The notes under the pieces: generated by a model
Databases searched by the model: none
The model's input: the letters and a program-made list of their open reading frames with translations, nothing else
Told to the model about the DNA's origin: nothing
Made by a program: the position numbers and the translations under genes
Shown: positions 34,303 through 45,841 of the stretch, one piece after another
Numbering within the stretch: the first letter of the stretch is position 1
Layout of the letters: the number at the start of each line of letters is the position of its first letter
NCBI GenBank assembly: GCA_943737045.1
Contig: CALSFV010000358.1
Span: forward strand, 186,001-250,000
DNA length: 64,000 bases
DNA from: Parapristionchus giblindavisi
Lineage: Eukaryota > Nematoda > Chromadorea > Rhabditida > Diplogasteridae
Direction of reading: 5' to 3'

Positions 34303-35420
34303 AAGCAGCACCGAAAACTGAATATATCAATGGTATTTCCACCTCGAGCGATCATAACCACTTCAGACTATTGTAAGTTGCCTCAATCCATACTGAGTTA
34401 GTTATATTAGAAGAGGGAGGGAGAGGGAGAGGGAGAGAGAGAGAGATACAGATAGATAGAGAGATGAGTGACGTGCGAGATAGGCCACCGCTTATGTTCG
34501 CCATATTTTCCCGCTCACTCGGTCCAAGCTATACCCATTGGGTATGGAGCAATACACTCCATATCATTTATGTCGGAGGATCACCTTCTGTTCTCAAATC
34601 ACACCGATGCTACACTAATCTATGCTGTTTTCGTGAATATCATATCATCTATTATTGATCGCTACATGCCCTATTAATCATCCTATAGCAAACTTCTTAA
34701 ATTCTCGCCCAAAATTCGTGGATTTCTGTCAAAATGTTGATCGCTCATTCTATGCATATTCTAGTTCTCATCGTCTCAAGAAAAAAGATCAATCAGCTTC
34801 GCTTCTTTTTCATGTTTCTCCTGAAGGTGTTTATGAGCATGTCGATAAATATTGGGTAAAATCCTTGCTACTTCCTGCTAAACACAGAAGTACTCTGTGC
34901 TAAATACAGAAATATTCGATAAGTGATCCCAATCCCCCTACCTTCCCTCCCTTACCTCCTCACTCGCTCTATCGTCTCCGTACTATCTCGCTCTTGATTC
35001 ATTCTTCACGAACACGTTACCAAATCCGTCTGAAGTTCGCCGTACTGATTTTATATTTCATTCTCTCTTGCACTAAATAAATAAGTGTGTTTTATACGGT
35101 CAATAATGTGCATTGCGAACCGCATACTACAATATTATTATTGTCATTATTAAGAAAAAAGAAGAATTATTCCATGTTCCAAAATAATCATCTTTATATG
35201 CTTTGAATTTCATTAGACATCGAACATTATATATCCTGAATCAACCTAAAATATTGCCATTTGTTTTCTTTGGCTCTTAAATAAATATCGTGAATTTGCA
35301 GATCAATGTATCTGCGACGTGAACGTCTAGAGATCATTAATCTCGAAGATCGATTTAGTTTTCTATCTGACGTCCACGTTAGACTCGACGCAGCACTTAA
35401 TATGCTTCTTGTAGCAAGTA
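34303..35420. repeat. Segmental duplication, left copy
   Basis: Aligns colinearly with 38355-39482. The block holds a short LINE-like fragment, a pyrimidine-rich stretch, a GTTTTATACGGTCAAT tail and exon 1 of the small membrane-protein gene. Paralogous exons 2-4 follow each copy, so gene and upstream repeat were duplicated together in tandem. Confidence 0.85.
34460..34905 (+). pseudogene. LINE-like ORF fragment, copy 1
   Basis: Broken frames encode IDRYMPY, FVDFCQNVDRSFYAYSSSH and KKDQSASLLFHVSPEG..YWVKSLL, then stop. The spacing (VP.. then Lys-rich WV..) is reminiscent of the endonuclease-RT linker of non-LTR elements, but no RT motif is present. Duplicated at 38480-38917. Confidence 0.35.
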
Positions 35421-37497
35421 AGACTTCGTTTTTGTGTCAACTATTCACATTGAATAGTTTAACCTTAAAATACTTGAAATAACTTGAAAAAAATAACATT
35501 GTTTATGACAACTTATCTTTCATAGTCCCGTATTCATGTAACCATACATTATGATACCTGCCAGTGCCATGCTGGTCTTCTCCGAAAGCACGTTTTAATA
35601 TTTCGTTGAGATCATCAATGTATTTCACTCTTACCTTGGAATGCTCATGATTTTATATAAGCACATTCTCAGCGGGAAATATTTTTTTTTAGACTTGCTT
35701 TATACTTGTATTCTAATGCCAAACATAGTGCACTACTATGCTACTTTTGGAATTCCGGAGGCAATGGGAACCGTACTATTTCAGTTGCCTTTCTATGGAT
35801 ATTGAATTTTGGCCCAAGTGCATTGGGCTGTTCCTCTGAATCCTTAGGAAAGTGCATTTTTGAGGTAATTTAATGTATTAAGAGGCCGTTTGCGTAAGAG
35901 TCGAACAAACAGCCCAAAAATTTCAATACCCTCAAAACTTGTGTACAGGGGATATCCAAACTTGTGTACAGGGGTTACCCCGCTGATCAACATGGACATT
36001 GTCATTTTGGCCCAAGTGGCGGGATTACGGTAGAATCACGTTTTCAAGCCGTTCTCGGTCCTTGGTTGAGCTAGAGGTATGAAAATTGGGCTTCCTCGGC
36101 AGAATTCGATGGCGATCACGGCTGTCTACATTGTTTGTTTTGAAAATATTCCAAAAGTTCACAAAATGGATCTTTTTATGGTGACGGTTGCGCCATTTGC
36201 GAGCATGGCAGTTCGAACCGGCGTGACGAGAGGACTCCAATGATATATTTTGTGCCCTTATCTCCGTTGAGAAAGCTTCCATAGTCTCGATATAGTGATC
36301 ACGAGGAGTTCCCTCGCACTCTCTCATTTCCGCACGCTCTCTCGCCACTCAGACATGTTAAAACAGGTATATCTCTTTCTGTCTTCAGCGGCAGATCACT
36401 ATATCGAGACGATGAAAGCTTTCTCAACAGAGATAAGGGCTCAAAATACATCATTGGAATCCTCTCGTGACGCCATTTCGAACGGTGGTACTCGCTAGTG
36501 GCGCAACAGTCTACATCAACATTTCCATTTTCTGAACTTTTGGAATATTTTCAAACCAATCGAAGTAGATAGCCGTCATCGCCATGGAATTCTGCCCCAG
36601 GAGCCCAATTTTCAGACCGCTATCCCTACCATGAAAACGTGATTCTACCGTAATCCCACCCAGGCATTGCGGGACCACTGGGGCCAAAATGACTATGCCC
36701 ATGTTGATCAGCGGGGTCGATAACCCCTATACACAAGTTTTGAGGCTATTGAAATTTTTGGCCTGTGCCAACCCTCCTCAAGATTTGCACGACTCTTACG
36801 CAAACGGCCTCTTAAGAATTTTTTATTAAATTCACTTTTCAAAATTTATATTTATTCTGCATGCAATCCTCTACTTGTACAATTTCATTTATTATGCTTA
36901 TAATATTATATGAAACAATTATCCATTTCAGTTGTCGTGTACAAACAGGATTATTAATATAATTTATATTGCGGCTAATCTCGGATTTTATCCGGTGGTA
37001 ATACTCGACACATGTATTTCCATTTACCTGGTTTTCTTGGGCGACAGAATTGAGGTAACATTTTCATAGCATAATATTTTTTACCGTATTGCTTATTCAT
37101 TGAAAGAGCGCGAAGAAAAATGTGGCACGAGTGTTAAAACGCGCTCTTTACATAACTCTTTACATAACTTTCAACGCTCTTTCGAATGATATATGACACG
37201 ATTGGAAAAAATCAGTTTGAAATTTTCACTTTTGGTGGATCAAAAATCGATATTTCGAGTCAATTTTTTGGCTGAAGTGTATCCCACCCCTAGAGACTCT
37301 AACGATCAAACATGAACGGTCTAGGATGATTTTGAAACTTTGTGTCCTCCCCCCTGCCGTTGCCCCTCCGCTGTTAGGGAGAGTGCGTTTTAAGACGAGG
37401 CCTTACGAGGTGCCTTACGAGGTCTTTATGATTGAAATAATTTCAGACTCTTCGAAGAATATACAGACATTTAGCCTCATTTGCACCAGCAGCTTAA
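35302..37497 (+). CDS. Small two-segment membrane protein, copy P1
   Basis: Exons 35302..35417, 35785..35864, 36932..37054 and 37447..37497 join in phase. From ATG 35306 they encode about 121 residues: MYLRRERLEIINLEDRFSFL, AFLWILNFGPSALG, IINIIYIAANLGFYPVVIL, FLGDRIE and the tail TLRRIYRHLASFAPAA. Exons 2-4 are 80, 123 and 51 nt as in copy R0, and the TTTGCAG acceptor lies 4 nt before the ATG. Intron 2 carries a 930-bp foldback element with TTAA flanks. Role unknown; see copy R0 for the receptor alternative. Confidence 0.6.
35882..36811. mobile_element. Long foldback element with TTAA flanks
   Basis: Ends GAGGCCGTTTGCGTAAGAGT and its complement, TTAA on each side (35878-35881 and 36812-36815) as for piggyBac-type insertion. 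Arms of about 440 bp pair almost throughout (e.g. CTGATCAACATGG, GGTAGAATCACGTTTTCA, CACTATATCGAGAC). No transposase. Inside intron 2 of copy P1. Confidence 0.82.
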
Positions 37498-38000
37498 ATG
37501 GGAAACAATAATTTTGTTCCTCGTTGTTTTATGTTCCGTATTGTTGTACTGGTTTTCTTGATATTGATAACAGAATATGTCAGGAAAAAAATGAAAAATT
37601 GGTGTATTATTTTTTGTTGATTTTGACGTTTTTCAAGAAATAATTTCTATTTCAGATTTCCCTTTTCCGTAATCCTTTATTAACCCTGCTCTATGGATCT
37701 TATTTTGTCATATGTTAGCAATGACCGCTTATTGCCACGTTACTACTATCTTTCATCTATGAATAGTAAAAATTATGATTTCATCTGTGTTCTCGTTATA
37801 ATAGATAGACGGAAGACTGAACAATAGCTTACAAAAGATAATCTTTCAATTGTACCACTCTACCTTCTCTGTTAGGATTTCAAAAGGAAAAATGTCATTA
37901 ATTCTGGATGATCGGAAAATTATCAATAAAGGAAGATAGGAAGAACATGAAGGTTGAGAAGGAGTCCAACTTATTATTTGATAGCTCTCGCCAGAGAACT
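37498..38000. other. Spacer, nothing recognised
   Basis: AT-rich and partly similar to 40830-41060, the flank of the next copy, so it belongs to the same tandem duplication. No exon seen. Confidence 0.4.
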
Positions 38001-38060
38001 AAAGGGAGAGTATCTCTCAATGGCCTCTTCATCGCGCACACTATTTCTACTGTCCCTTGA
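38000..38060. mobile_element. MITE family A, half copy
   Basis: AAAGGGAGAGTATCTCTCAA through GCGCACACTATTTCTACTG; the other half is missing. It runs into TTTGATC microsatellite units at about 38065-38090. Confidence 0.6.
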
Positions 38061-38104
38061 TTTCTAGTCTTTAATCTTTGATCTTTGATCACCAGTATAG
38101 ACAT

Positions 38105-38235
38105 CCGTGAACGTTGGCAAACGGTTTACCGGTAAACGTGACGTCACAGCCTTAGGCCTAGGCGCCAGAATCCTCCACTAGGCTTGTGACGTCACGTTTG
38201 AAGACAAATGGTTAGCCGACGTCCATGGATACGGC
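38105..38235. mobile_element. Small inverted-repeat element with TGACGTCAC arms
   Basis: GGTAAACGTGACGTCAC and GTGACGTCACGTTTG arms around TTAGGCCTAGGCG. TGACGTCA is a CRE-type word, so two such sites come with the element. Confidence 0.5.
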
Positions 38236-38354
38236 CTCAGGTGATCATGTCCTATAATACCCCTCAAGGGCCAAATCTTTGGCGACTTTTGAAGATGGGA
38301 AGGAAATTAGTGAAGTTCAAGGGTCCTATTGTGCAACCTTTCTGAGCAACAGAT

Positions 38355-39482
38355 TAAGTAGTATCGAAAACTGAATATAGTAATGGTATTGCCCCCCCCC
38401 CCACCCACCCCAAATTATGGCCACTTCACACAATTCCTTTAAAGCTGTTTTATCGATCAATATTGAGTTAATTATAATAGAAGAGGACGATCGATAGGTC
38501 ACCGCTTATATTCGCCATATTTTCCCGCTCACTCGGTCCAAGCTTTACCCAGGGGGTATATAACGATAAAGTCCATGTTATTTATGTCTTAGAAGCACTG
38601 TCAGTTCTCAAATCACACCGATAATAAACCTAATCTATGCTGTTTTCGTGAATATCATATCATCTATTATTGATCGCAACGTGCCCTATCGATCGGCATT
38701 TAGCAAATTTCTTAAATTTCATAAAAAAAAACTCGTGGATTGCTGTCAAAATGCAGATCGCTCATTCTATGCATATTCTAGTTCTCATCGTAAGAAAAAA
38801 GATCAATCAGCTTCGCTTCTTTTTCATGTTTCTCCTGAAGGTGTTTTTGAGCATGTCTTTAAATATTGGGTAAAATCCTTGCTACTTTCTGCTAAACACA
38901 GAAGTACTCTGTGCTAAATACAGAAATATTCGATACGTGATCCCAATCCCCCTACCTTCCCTACCTTCCCTACTCGCGCTTTCTCTGATCTCCGTACAAT
39001 CTCGCTCTTGATTCATTCTTCACGAACACGTTACCAAACCCGTCTGAAGTTCGCCGTACTGATTTTATATTTCATTCTCTCTTCATCTTTCTTAGGAAAG
39101 ACGAATAGATAGACGATGCAATGTCGCTCTTGCACTAAATAAATAAGTGTGTTTTATACGGTCAATAATGTGCATTGCGAACCGCATACTACAATATTAT
39201 TATTGTCATTATTAAGAAAAAAGAAGAATTATTCCATGTTCCAAAAGAATCATCTTTATATGCTTTGAATTTCATTAGACATCGAACATTATATATCCTG
39301 AATCAACCTAAAATATTGCCATTTGTTTTCTTTGGCTCTTAAATAAATATCGTGAATTTGCAGATCAATGTATCTGCGACGTGAACGTCTAGAGATCAAT
39401 AATCTCGAAGATCGATTTAGTTTTCTATTTGACGTCCTCGGTGGACTCAACGCAGCACGTAATATGTTTAAACTAACAAGTA
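38355..39482. repeat. Segmental duplication, right copy
   Basis: Counterpart of 34303-35420. It includes a C-rich tract at 38389-38410, the second LINE-like fragment (38480-38917) and exon 1 of copy P2. A short insertion near 39090-39120 (TTAGGAAAGACGAATAG) is absent from the left copy. Confidence 0.85.
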
Positions 39483-40827
39483 AGACTTTGTTTTTTGTCA
39501 TCAATTTACTTTGAATAGTTTAACCTTAAAGGGAGCGTAACCTCACTCAATGGTCTCTTCATTGCGCACACTATTTCTCTGTTCTCTACCAACGATAGAG
39601 CATTGCGCGTCGAAGAGACCATTGAGTGAGGTTACGCTCCTTTTAAAAATACTCGAAACAACTTGAAGAAAAAAAAACCTCTCCGATGGATGTCCGTCGA
39701 TATCGCTACATTAGCGACGGACATCCATCAGTCCCTTTATGCCCTTATTTTTTTTAAGAATAAGAATGAGAATAAGAATTTTAAAAAAACAATGAACATT
39801 GTTTTATTTCAGTGGACATTTTCTGTGTATTGAATTTGGGGTCATGTGCACTGGGTTATTCCTCTGAAGGATTAGGAAAGTGCATTATTCAGGTAATGTA
39901 ATACTATTAATATTTTTCAGATCTCAAAATTTATATTTATTGTTTATGCAATCCTATACTTAAATTTCATTTATTCATTTGTTATGCTTATAATGTTATA
40001 AAGGTAAAAGGTAAAGGTAAAGGTTTACATTTTACATTTTTCATTTAATCACTTTACCGAGATCAACTAACAATAAGCGATGGGTCACCGGATCTGTAGT
40101 GACATGAGGTGGTTCCACTGAACCTTGTCTCTTGCAATGTTCATAAATCCTGGTTCAAATTTCTTCAAAAATTCATCCTTCCATCGGTCTTACTCTTGAT
40201 CTCTTTGGCCCAATATTGATCTAATATTGTGGTTATAGTGTAAGGATAACCCGTTATCCAAGGCACACAAAGTCCTACGGGTGATTACTGCTAGGCCCAT
40301 GATAATTCAAGGCCAATTCAGTCCGGAGGGCCTAATCTCTTCTTCGGACCTACATTACCTTTATTTTGAAATTTATCTATTGCTATTCTCCATCGTGTTT
40401 TCTTGTAAAACGCATAAAATTATTATTACCGCATGATCTAGTCGCCTACAATTCTGCTTTCGGGCGCCTTGGAGGCGGTGAAACGAATATAATGTTATAT
40501 GAAACAATTATCCATTTCAGTTATCAGGTGTAGCTGAGATTATTAGAGAAATTAATGTAGTGGTTGTCCTCGGGTTTTTCGCGGTGGCTATTCCCGGCGC
40601 ATGCCTCTTCATCTACCTGAAATTCCTAGGCAACAGAATTGAGGTAACATTTTTAGAACATGATAATTGTTACTGCATTGCTTATTCATTGAAAGAGCGC
40701 CAAGAAAAAACAATGTGTTATTAATATGAGACCTTACGAGGTTACCGCACAGTTATTATGATTAAAATAATTTCAGACTCTTCGAAGAATATGCAAACGA
40801 TTAGCTTCATTTGGAACGGCAGAATAA
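39364..40827 (+). CDS. Small two-segment membrane protein, copy P2
   Basis: Exons 39364..39479, 39813..39892, 40521..40643 and 40777..40827 are in phase and give about 121 residues from ATG 39368: MYLRRERLEINNLEDRFSFL, DIFCVLNLGSCALGYSSEG, a hydrophobic VVVVLGFFAVAIPGACLFIY, KFLGNRIE and TLRRICKRLASFGTAE. Exon lengths equal those of P1. Intron 1 holds a family A MITE and a 15-bp perfect hairpin; intron 2 holds a dispersed repeat also found near 58965 and 55620. Function unknown. Confidence 0.6.
39527..39646. mobile_element. MITE family A, copy 4
   Basis: TTAAAGGGAGCGTAACCTC and GAGGTTACGCTCC ends; core TCTCTACCAACGATAGAGC. Inside intron 1 of copy P2. Confidence 0.85.
39683..39730. repeat. 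Perfect 15-bp stem hairpin
   Basis: GATGGATGTCCGTCG and CGACGGACATCCATC separated by about 15 bp. The stem is perfect and the loop AT-rich. Possibly the remains of a small foldback element. Confidence 0.55.
40000..40345. repeat. Dispersed repeat shared with 58965-59095 and 55620-55690
   Basis: GAGGTGGTTCC and GAGATCAACT near 40045-40120 recur inverted at 58965-59095. CCTACGGGTGATTACTGCTAG near 40275 recurs inverted near 55640. Probably pieces of one element whose full copy is not here. Confidence 0.5.
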
Positions 40828-42440
40828 ATGGATGATTGCGTTATATGTAATAATTGTGTTTCTTGTTGTTGTTTCATGTTCCTCGTTGCTTTTGTGATTT
40901 TCTTGACCTCGATAAAACAATATGTCGAGAAAAACACGATAATTTGTGCATTAACGAATTTTGAATTTTTTTCAAGAATAAATTTCCATTTTTGAGCACA
41001 TCTTAAAGGCGTCTTATTCTCTCGCTAAGTTACAAATGACCACTCATTGTCACGTTACCTTTTCCTTTCATGTATGAATAATTTTTAAAAAATACAGAGA
41101 AATCGTTGGGGCGTGTTCAATTTACAACGATATAGAATAGAGAATTTATCAGGCTTCGCACTGTTGGGTTAATCAGGCGTTAGGTTGGCCATTCTTCATC
41201 AGCTCCACCAATGCTCTCTCATTCTCTTTGTTCTCTTGTGTCTCCTTCTCTCTAGCGGTCTTCCTTGTCCTCTGCTGTGTATTCGATCGTTATAACGATA
41301 GAATGAAGACTAAACAATAGCGCACACAAGACTATTATCTTTGAAAAGTTCAAGCAAAACCGACCAAACAGAAAACTTTGTTTTGCGTGAATCTAGCGGC
41401 ATCTTCAAACTGCTTTGAACAAATCTATCTTTCGCCTTTCCTATAGCACCATTTGTGTCTGACTCTTGATCTTTGATCTCTGATTTATAGGAACTTTTAA
41501 TCAATTTTTGCCTCTTCCTACCACTCATAAGCTATACCCTGAGCAATGTCCGAGAGAAAAATTAAATCTTTTTTCTTTCTAATTTTGATCTTGACATATT
41601 GATAAACTATTGCCGTGACAGTTCATTACTTTTTTTTGGAGTTACACTATACCACTGAGTCGCAGTGTTAGCGCCTCCAATCTATTGGCTCATACATTCA
41701 TACAAAACATTCGATGTGGCAAGACAAGTCACAAATTAGACAGCATTTATACTCCTTGTCGTTAGCAGACATGATCATGGAGACACATGAGTGCATTTCC
41801 AATCATTTCTTCTTATCCGCACCAAAGGCGTCTCCTCCGGCCGCAGTCAACGTCTGCTAGACAGTGAACCTCTACCCCATTGGGTAGACGTTCACTGTCT
41901 AGAACCTAATGGCCGAAACAATGAATCTCGCCTATACTAATAACTACTTTAGATTCATTAATAACTAATTTTATGAGTACACTTACATATTAAACTATTA
42001 CATATTTCGTTATAATTTATAAGCGGACTGTTGTGTTAGGTCAGCTGGGTGGTCATTAGAGTTAACAATGACTTACTTGCTTTAGTTCCAACGTGATGGA
42101 TGGTGACACACGAACAGAGTTCGACAGTCGGCGAATGAATACATACGTACAAGTGAAATTAAACTTCAAAAATCGATTCCTTTCGTCCGAAAAACAGTTT
42201 TGAATTAAACTCTTTTTATTGTTTTTTTTGTGTAATGATACTCCACATTTCTCTCAAGCGATAGTGTTTATCGCGTGATTTCGAAATTCTCTTCCTCTCT
42301 CTCTCTCTTCTTTCTCTCTTCTTTCACTATTACACAATTACACTATCAATCAAACTTTATCACCTTCTCACATCAGTGTGCTGGGGTACGGATCTTAACA
42401 TATTCCATCGATTGTATCCTTGCTTCATCATGCTAACGAG
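40828..42440. other. Spacer, no gene recognised
   Basis: About 1.6 kb of AT-rich sequence. It contains a strong short hairpin at 41857-41902 (CTAGACAGTGAAC with GTTCACTGTCTAG) and a TCTCTCTTC tract near 42295-42330. The stretch at 42240-42290 resembles 50525-50575 (CACTCCACATT, TGATTTCGAAATTCTC), again a dispersed repeat. Confidence 0.4.
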
Positions 42441-42736
42441 TAGAGATCCGCATTCGTGCAATTGCACGACCGGTCGACCAATGTTCGACGTTAAAATAGT
42501 GAAAATTCATTCTGCGCGATTTTGACTCTTCATTTCGTGCAAAGTCGCGCATTTGGGCATCATTTTATATCGGATGTTTTTAACCGCAAATTCAATGGAA
42601 ATAAATGAGAATAAGTCGACTGCGCGACTTTGCACGAATCATTTTTCAATTATCAGATTAATACCGTGCGCGCGATTTCTCATTCATTAATTAGTGAGAA
42701 ATCATTTCTGAACGACCGCACTTTTGCGGATCTCTA
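42441..42736. mobile_element. hAT-type MITE with 8-bp target duplication
   Basis: TAGAGATCCGCA and TGCGGATCTCTA ends, flanked by CTAACGAG on both sides (42433-42440 and 42737-42744). The 296-bp interior has GTGCAAAGTCGCGC/GCGCGACTTTGCAC arms. Confidence 0.88.
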
Positions 42737-42744
42737 CTAACGAG

Positions 42745-43121
42745 CATCTTCGAGAAATAATGCGGTGCGGACGGTTCGAATAATCTCTCCGTTCCACTCT
42801 CGCCTATTCCATCAAAAGTCAGAGCTCAACAGTCGAATCCCCTCCTAGATGGCTTTGGAATGCCTGGAGGTGCACTTCTAACTGTCAAGCAGAAATAATG
42901 GATGATAGCTTCAATCAACAAGCTTCAGATCGATCGTTTTTTGAATGGAGACAAATATCTCTCAGAGACGGAAGAATAAGAACGTGCAGGCAAATTCCCC
43001 CCTGCCCCTACTCTTTTACACTTAGTGCCGATAAGATAAATATGTGTATGTACGTAGGAGAAATAATGATAATAATAGAAAGGACTTGTGGAAGGTGACA
43101 GGGGTTATTAATCGATAGCTA
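42745..43121. other. Spacer with dispersed-repeat fragment
   Basis: 42820-42850 (CAACAGTCGAATCCCCTC) resembles 3385-3415, and 43090-43115 (GGAAGGTGACAGGGGTTATT) repeats at 49310-49335. No gene. Confidence 0.4.
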
Positions 43122-44547
43122 CAGTGTAGCCAAAAAGTCATGGGACACTTTTTCAACTTTTTATAACTTTTGATCCAGGAAAGCAATCAAGCTGATCTTT
43201 TGAGTCAATGTACAGAATTTATCAAGGGATACAACCATGACGTGTTGGTGTAATTAAATTAGCTCACTGTTGCATAATGATTCTATCGAAATACACTTTT
43301 TTGAAAAATTACATTTCTTTGGTGAAAGGCCCTGTTCTTCTGAAACACTGTGAGAGTGTAGACATATACTAGGGCTGAACAGTCAAACAATCCGGAATAG
43401 CTACGATTAGGATTTCAAGCTGTAGCAGAGTTGCAACTTTGACCCAAAAATTTTATAACTCAGCTTCTAGATGTGCTAACGACTCGCTCTAAGTGCTGAA
43501 ATGATTCTAGTGGTGAGTAATGTTTATCCCCAGATTACGGTAGCCAAAGCTCGACATTTGCCCTCAGGTCATAAAATAATTTTTTTGAAGGAGGACTGAA
43601 TTTGAGACCTACCGTTCATAAGGCGGGTCTTCTAAAATTATGGTTCCTGCGCAGGCAGCTTAGCAATGTATCATATATTTATTTCCCTTATTTTGGTTTA
43701 GTTCCGATTCCTTTTAGACCCGTAGCAAAAGTTATGCTGAGGTCTACTCGGTGCGCGCTCTTGCGCTTTCTCTCTCACTTCTCTCGTTCCCGGTCCTCAT
43801 TTGATGAAATCTTTTATTTTCAAAGCAAATATGCATGTTAGAGATGTTGATAAAAGTTTTTATACTATTGCTGAACTTCGATCTTTGATCTTTGTATTTT
43901 GATCTTTGATGGCTGAAACCGAGTAGACCTCAGCATAACTTTAGCTACGGGTCTAAAAGGAATCGGAAGTAAACCAAAATAAGGGAAATAAATATATGAT
44001 ACATTACAAAGCTGCTTGCGCAGGAACCATATGAAGACCCGCCCGCTGAACGGTATGGTCTCAAATTCAGTCCTTCTTCAAAAAAATTATTTTATGCCCT
44101 GAGGGCAAATGTCGAGCTTTGACTACCGTAATCTGGGGATAAACATTACTCGCCACTGGCATCATTTCAGCACTTAGAGCGGGTCGTTAGCACATCTAGA
44201 AGCTGAATTATAAATTTTGGGGGTCACATTTGCAACAAAGCTACAGCTCGAAATCGGAGTCAGAGCCATTCCGGATTGTTTGACTGTGCATCCTTATTAT
44301 ATGTCTACACCCTCACAGTGTTTCAGAAGAGCAGTGCCTTTCACCAAAGAAATGTAATTTTTCAAAAAAGTGTATTTCGATAGAATCATTACTATGCAAC
44401 TGTGAACTAATTTAATTACACCAACACATCATGTTGGTATCCCTTCATAAATTCTGTACATTGTCTCAAAATATCAGCTTGATTGCTTTCCTGGATCAAA
44501 AGTTATAAAAAGTTGAAAAAGTGTCCCATGACTTTTTGGCTACACTG
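43122..44547. mobile_element. 1.43-kb foldback element, Tc1/mariner-like ends
   Basis: CAGTGTAGCCAAAAAGTCAT and its complement end the element, with TA outside (43120-43121 and 44548-44549). Arms of about 620 bp pair almost continuously (e.g. CATTCCGGATTGTTTGACTG, TCCCCAGATTACGG). The centre (about 43745-43915) is unpaired with CTCTCTC and GATCTTTGATC words. No transposase. Confidence 0.9.
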
Positions 44548-44559
44548 TATCAGAACTCT

Positions 44560-44592
44560 TCTTTGAAGATGATGGGATCGGGCGGCCAGGAT
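44560..44592 (+). pseudogene. Fragment of a kinase Gly-loop exon
   Basis: TTTGAAGATGATGGGATCGG followed by GCGGCCAGG matches the end of kinase exon 1 (51180-51207, TTGAAGATGATTGGATCAGG) at nearly every base. It abuts the foldback element, and no other kinase exon was found nearby, so it looks like a stranded piece of a lost paralogue. Confidence 0.6.
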
Positions 44593-45841
44593 ATGCTTTT
44601 TTTAGATAAAAAAAAGAAGGCATGGAAATAACTATACTCAAATTTTAAAAAATTGAAAAGACTTTCTCTATTCCTGATTTTCCAAATTTATTTATTTATT
44701 TCTAATTTTTGATTTCGAATTTTTTTCTAAATTTTCCATTTATAAATTAAATTTTTTTTAAATTTAAAAAAATCAGAAGAATATCGTGGAGTTAATGTAT
44801 CAATATCAGAACCACTACTCTTTATCCTTTTCGAATTATCACAAATAACAATCCAGAAGAATGGATAAAAATAACCCAATAGTTCACGCTCGATATTTCG
44901 CCAGTAATTGCATGACGGAAGGCATAATACTCCTGCCTTGCCTAAAGTCTTCAAGAGGGGAACAATAATATAACACTTCTACGCAGTTGGCCTCGATTCT
45001 GGGACAGAAGAAGAGCCGAACGAGAGACCCGTTCACTACCTAGTCAAATGCCCAGAATCCAAGCTTTCATCACCATCTTATTATAATGGTACTGTTAGCA
45101 ATTTTCTAAGCGACGTTCAACAATATATCAGTATATTTTTCAGATGCTGTATTTTCATGTCTGTTCAGATGAATCGTTCATCTTATGAACCGTAGAAATT
45201 TTGTCCTACCTCCCCAGTGGAAAATTTGCGGTGCGATATTTATGTGTTTGCCACAAAACATAAATAATAAATATAGTAAACAAGCATGCAGAATATAATA
45301 AAACGAGAAGGTGGCTCGAAGTAGAATCAGTGATGGGGAATGGTTGGGTCTCATTAAAATAAACGCTTAAAGATATTTATGTTTTTTTTCAGTATTTCTT
45401 TGCACACTTGTGTCTTTGCAACATAGAGATCAAGAAATGGAAGTAATGTCTTAAAAAACTAAATATAGAGACCACGCGCTATAATTGGAGTATGGCTCAA
45501 CGATAAAGCATCCTATGCTACCAATCGAGCAATGTCTCATTTTTTATAGGTGAATATCAAGATTTATCTTATTCAAATACAATTGATAATGATTATAACA
45601 AATATAATGATAAAAAATGATGCAAATTGTAACAATAGAAATAAAAAGGATCAATTCGCACGATAATAGATGCTGGCAGACATCAATAGCGTAACGAATT
45701 TATATCCTGCAATTTATATATTTGTTATAATAATAATTTATGCATTACAAGGATAAATTATAATAGCGAATAATTGATATCGTAAGAATTACATAAAATA
45801 CGATGCCACAACTTAGGTAGCAAAGAAATAACAATTAATTA
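44593..45841. other. AT-rich spacer and LINE 3' untranslated sequence
   Basis: Very AT-rich. Roughly 45550-45841 probably belongs to the 3' end of the adjoining minus-strand LINE fragment. No other gene seen. Confidence 0.4.

Noticed and set aside
41857..41902. miRNA precursor
   Set aside because: Stem of about 20 bp and loop of about four bases are too small for a typical precursor; listed only as a hairpin.
43602..43841. 79-residue frame inside the 1.43-kb palindrome
   Set aside because: Falls in the arm and unpaired centre of a foldback element and has no recognisable domain.
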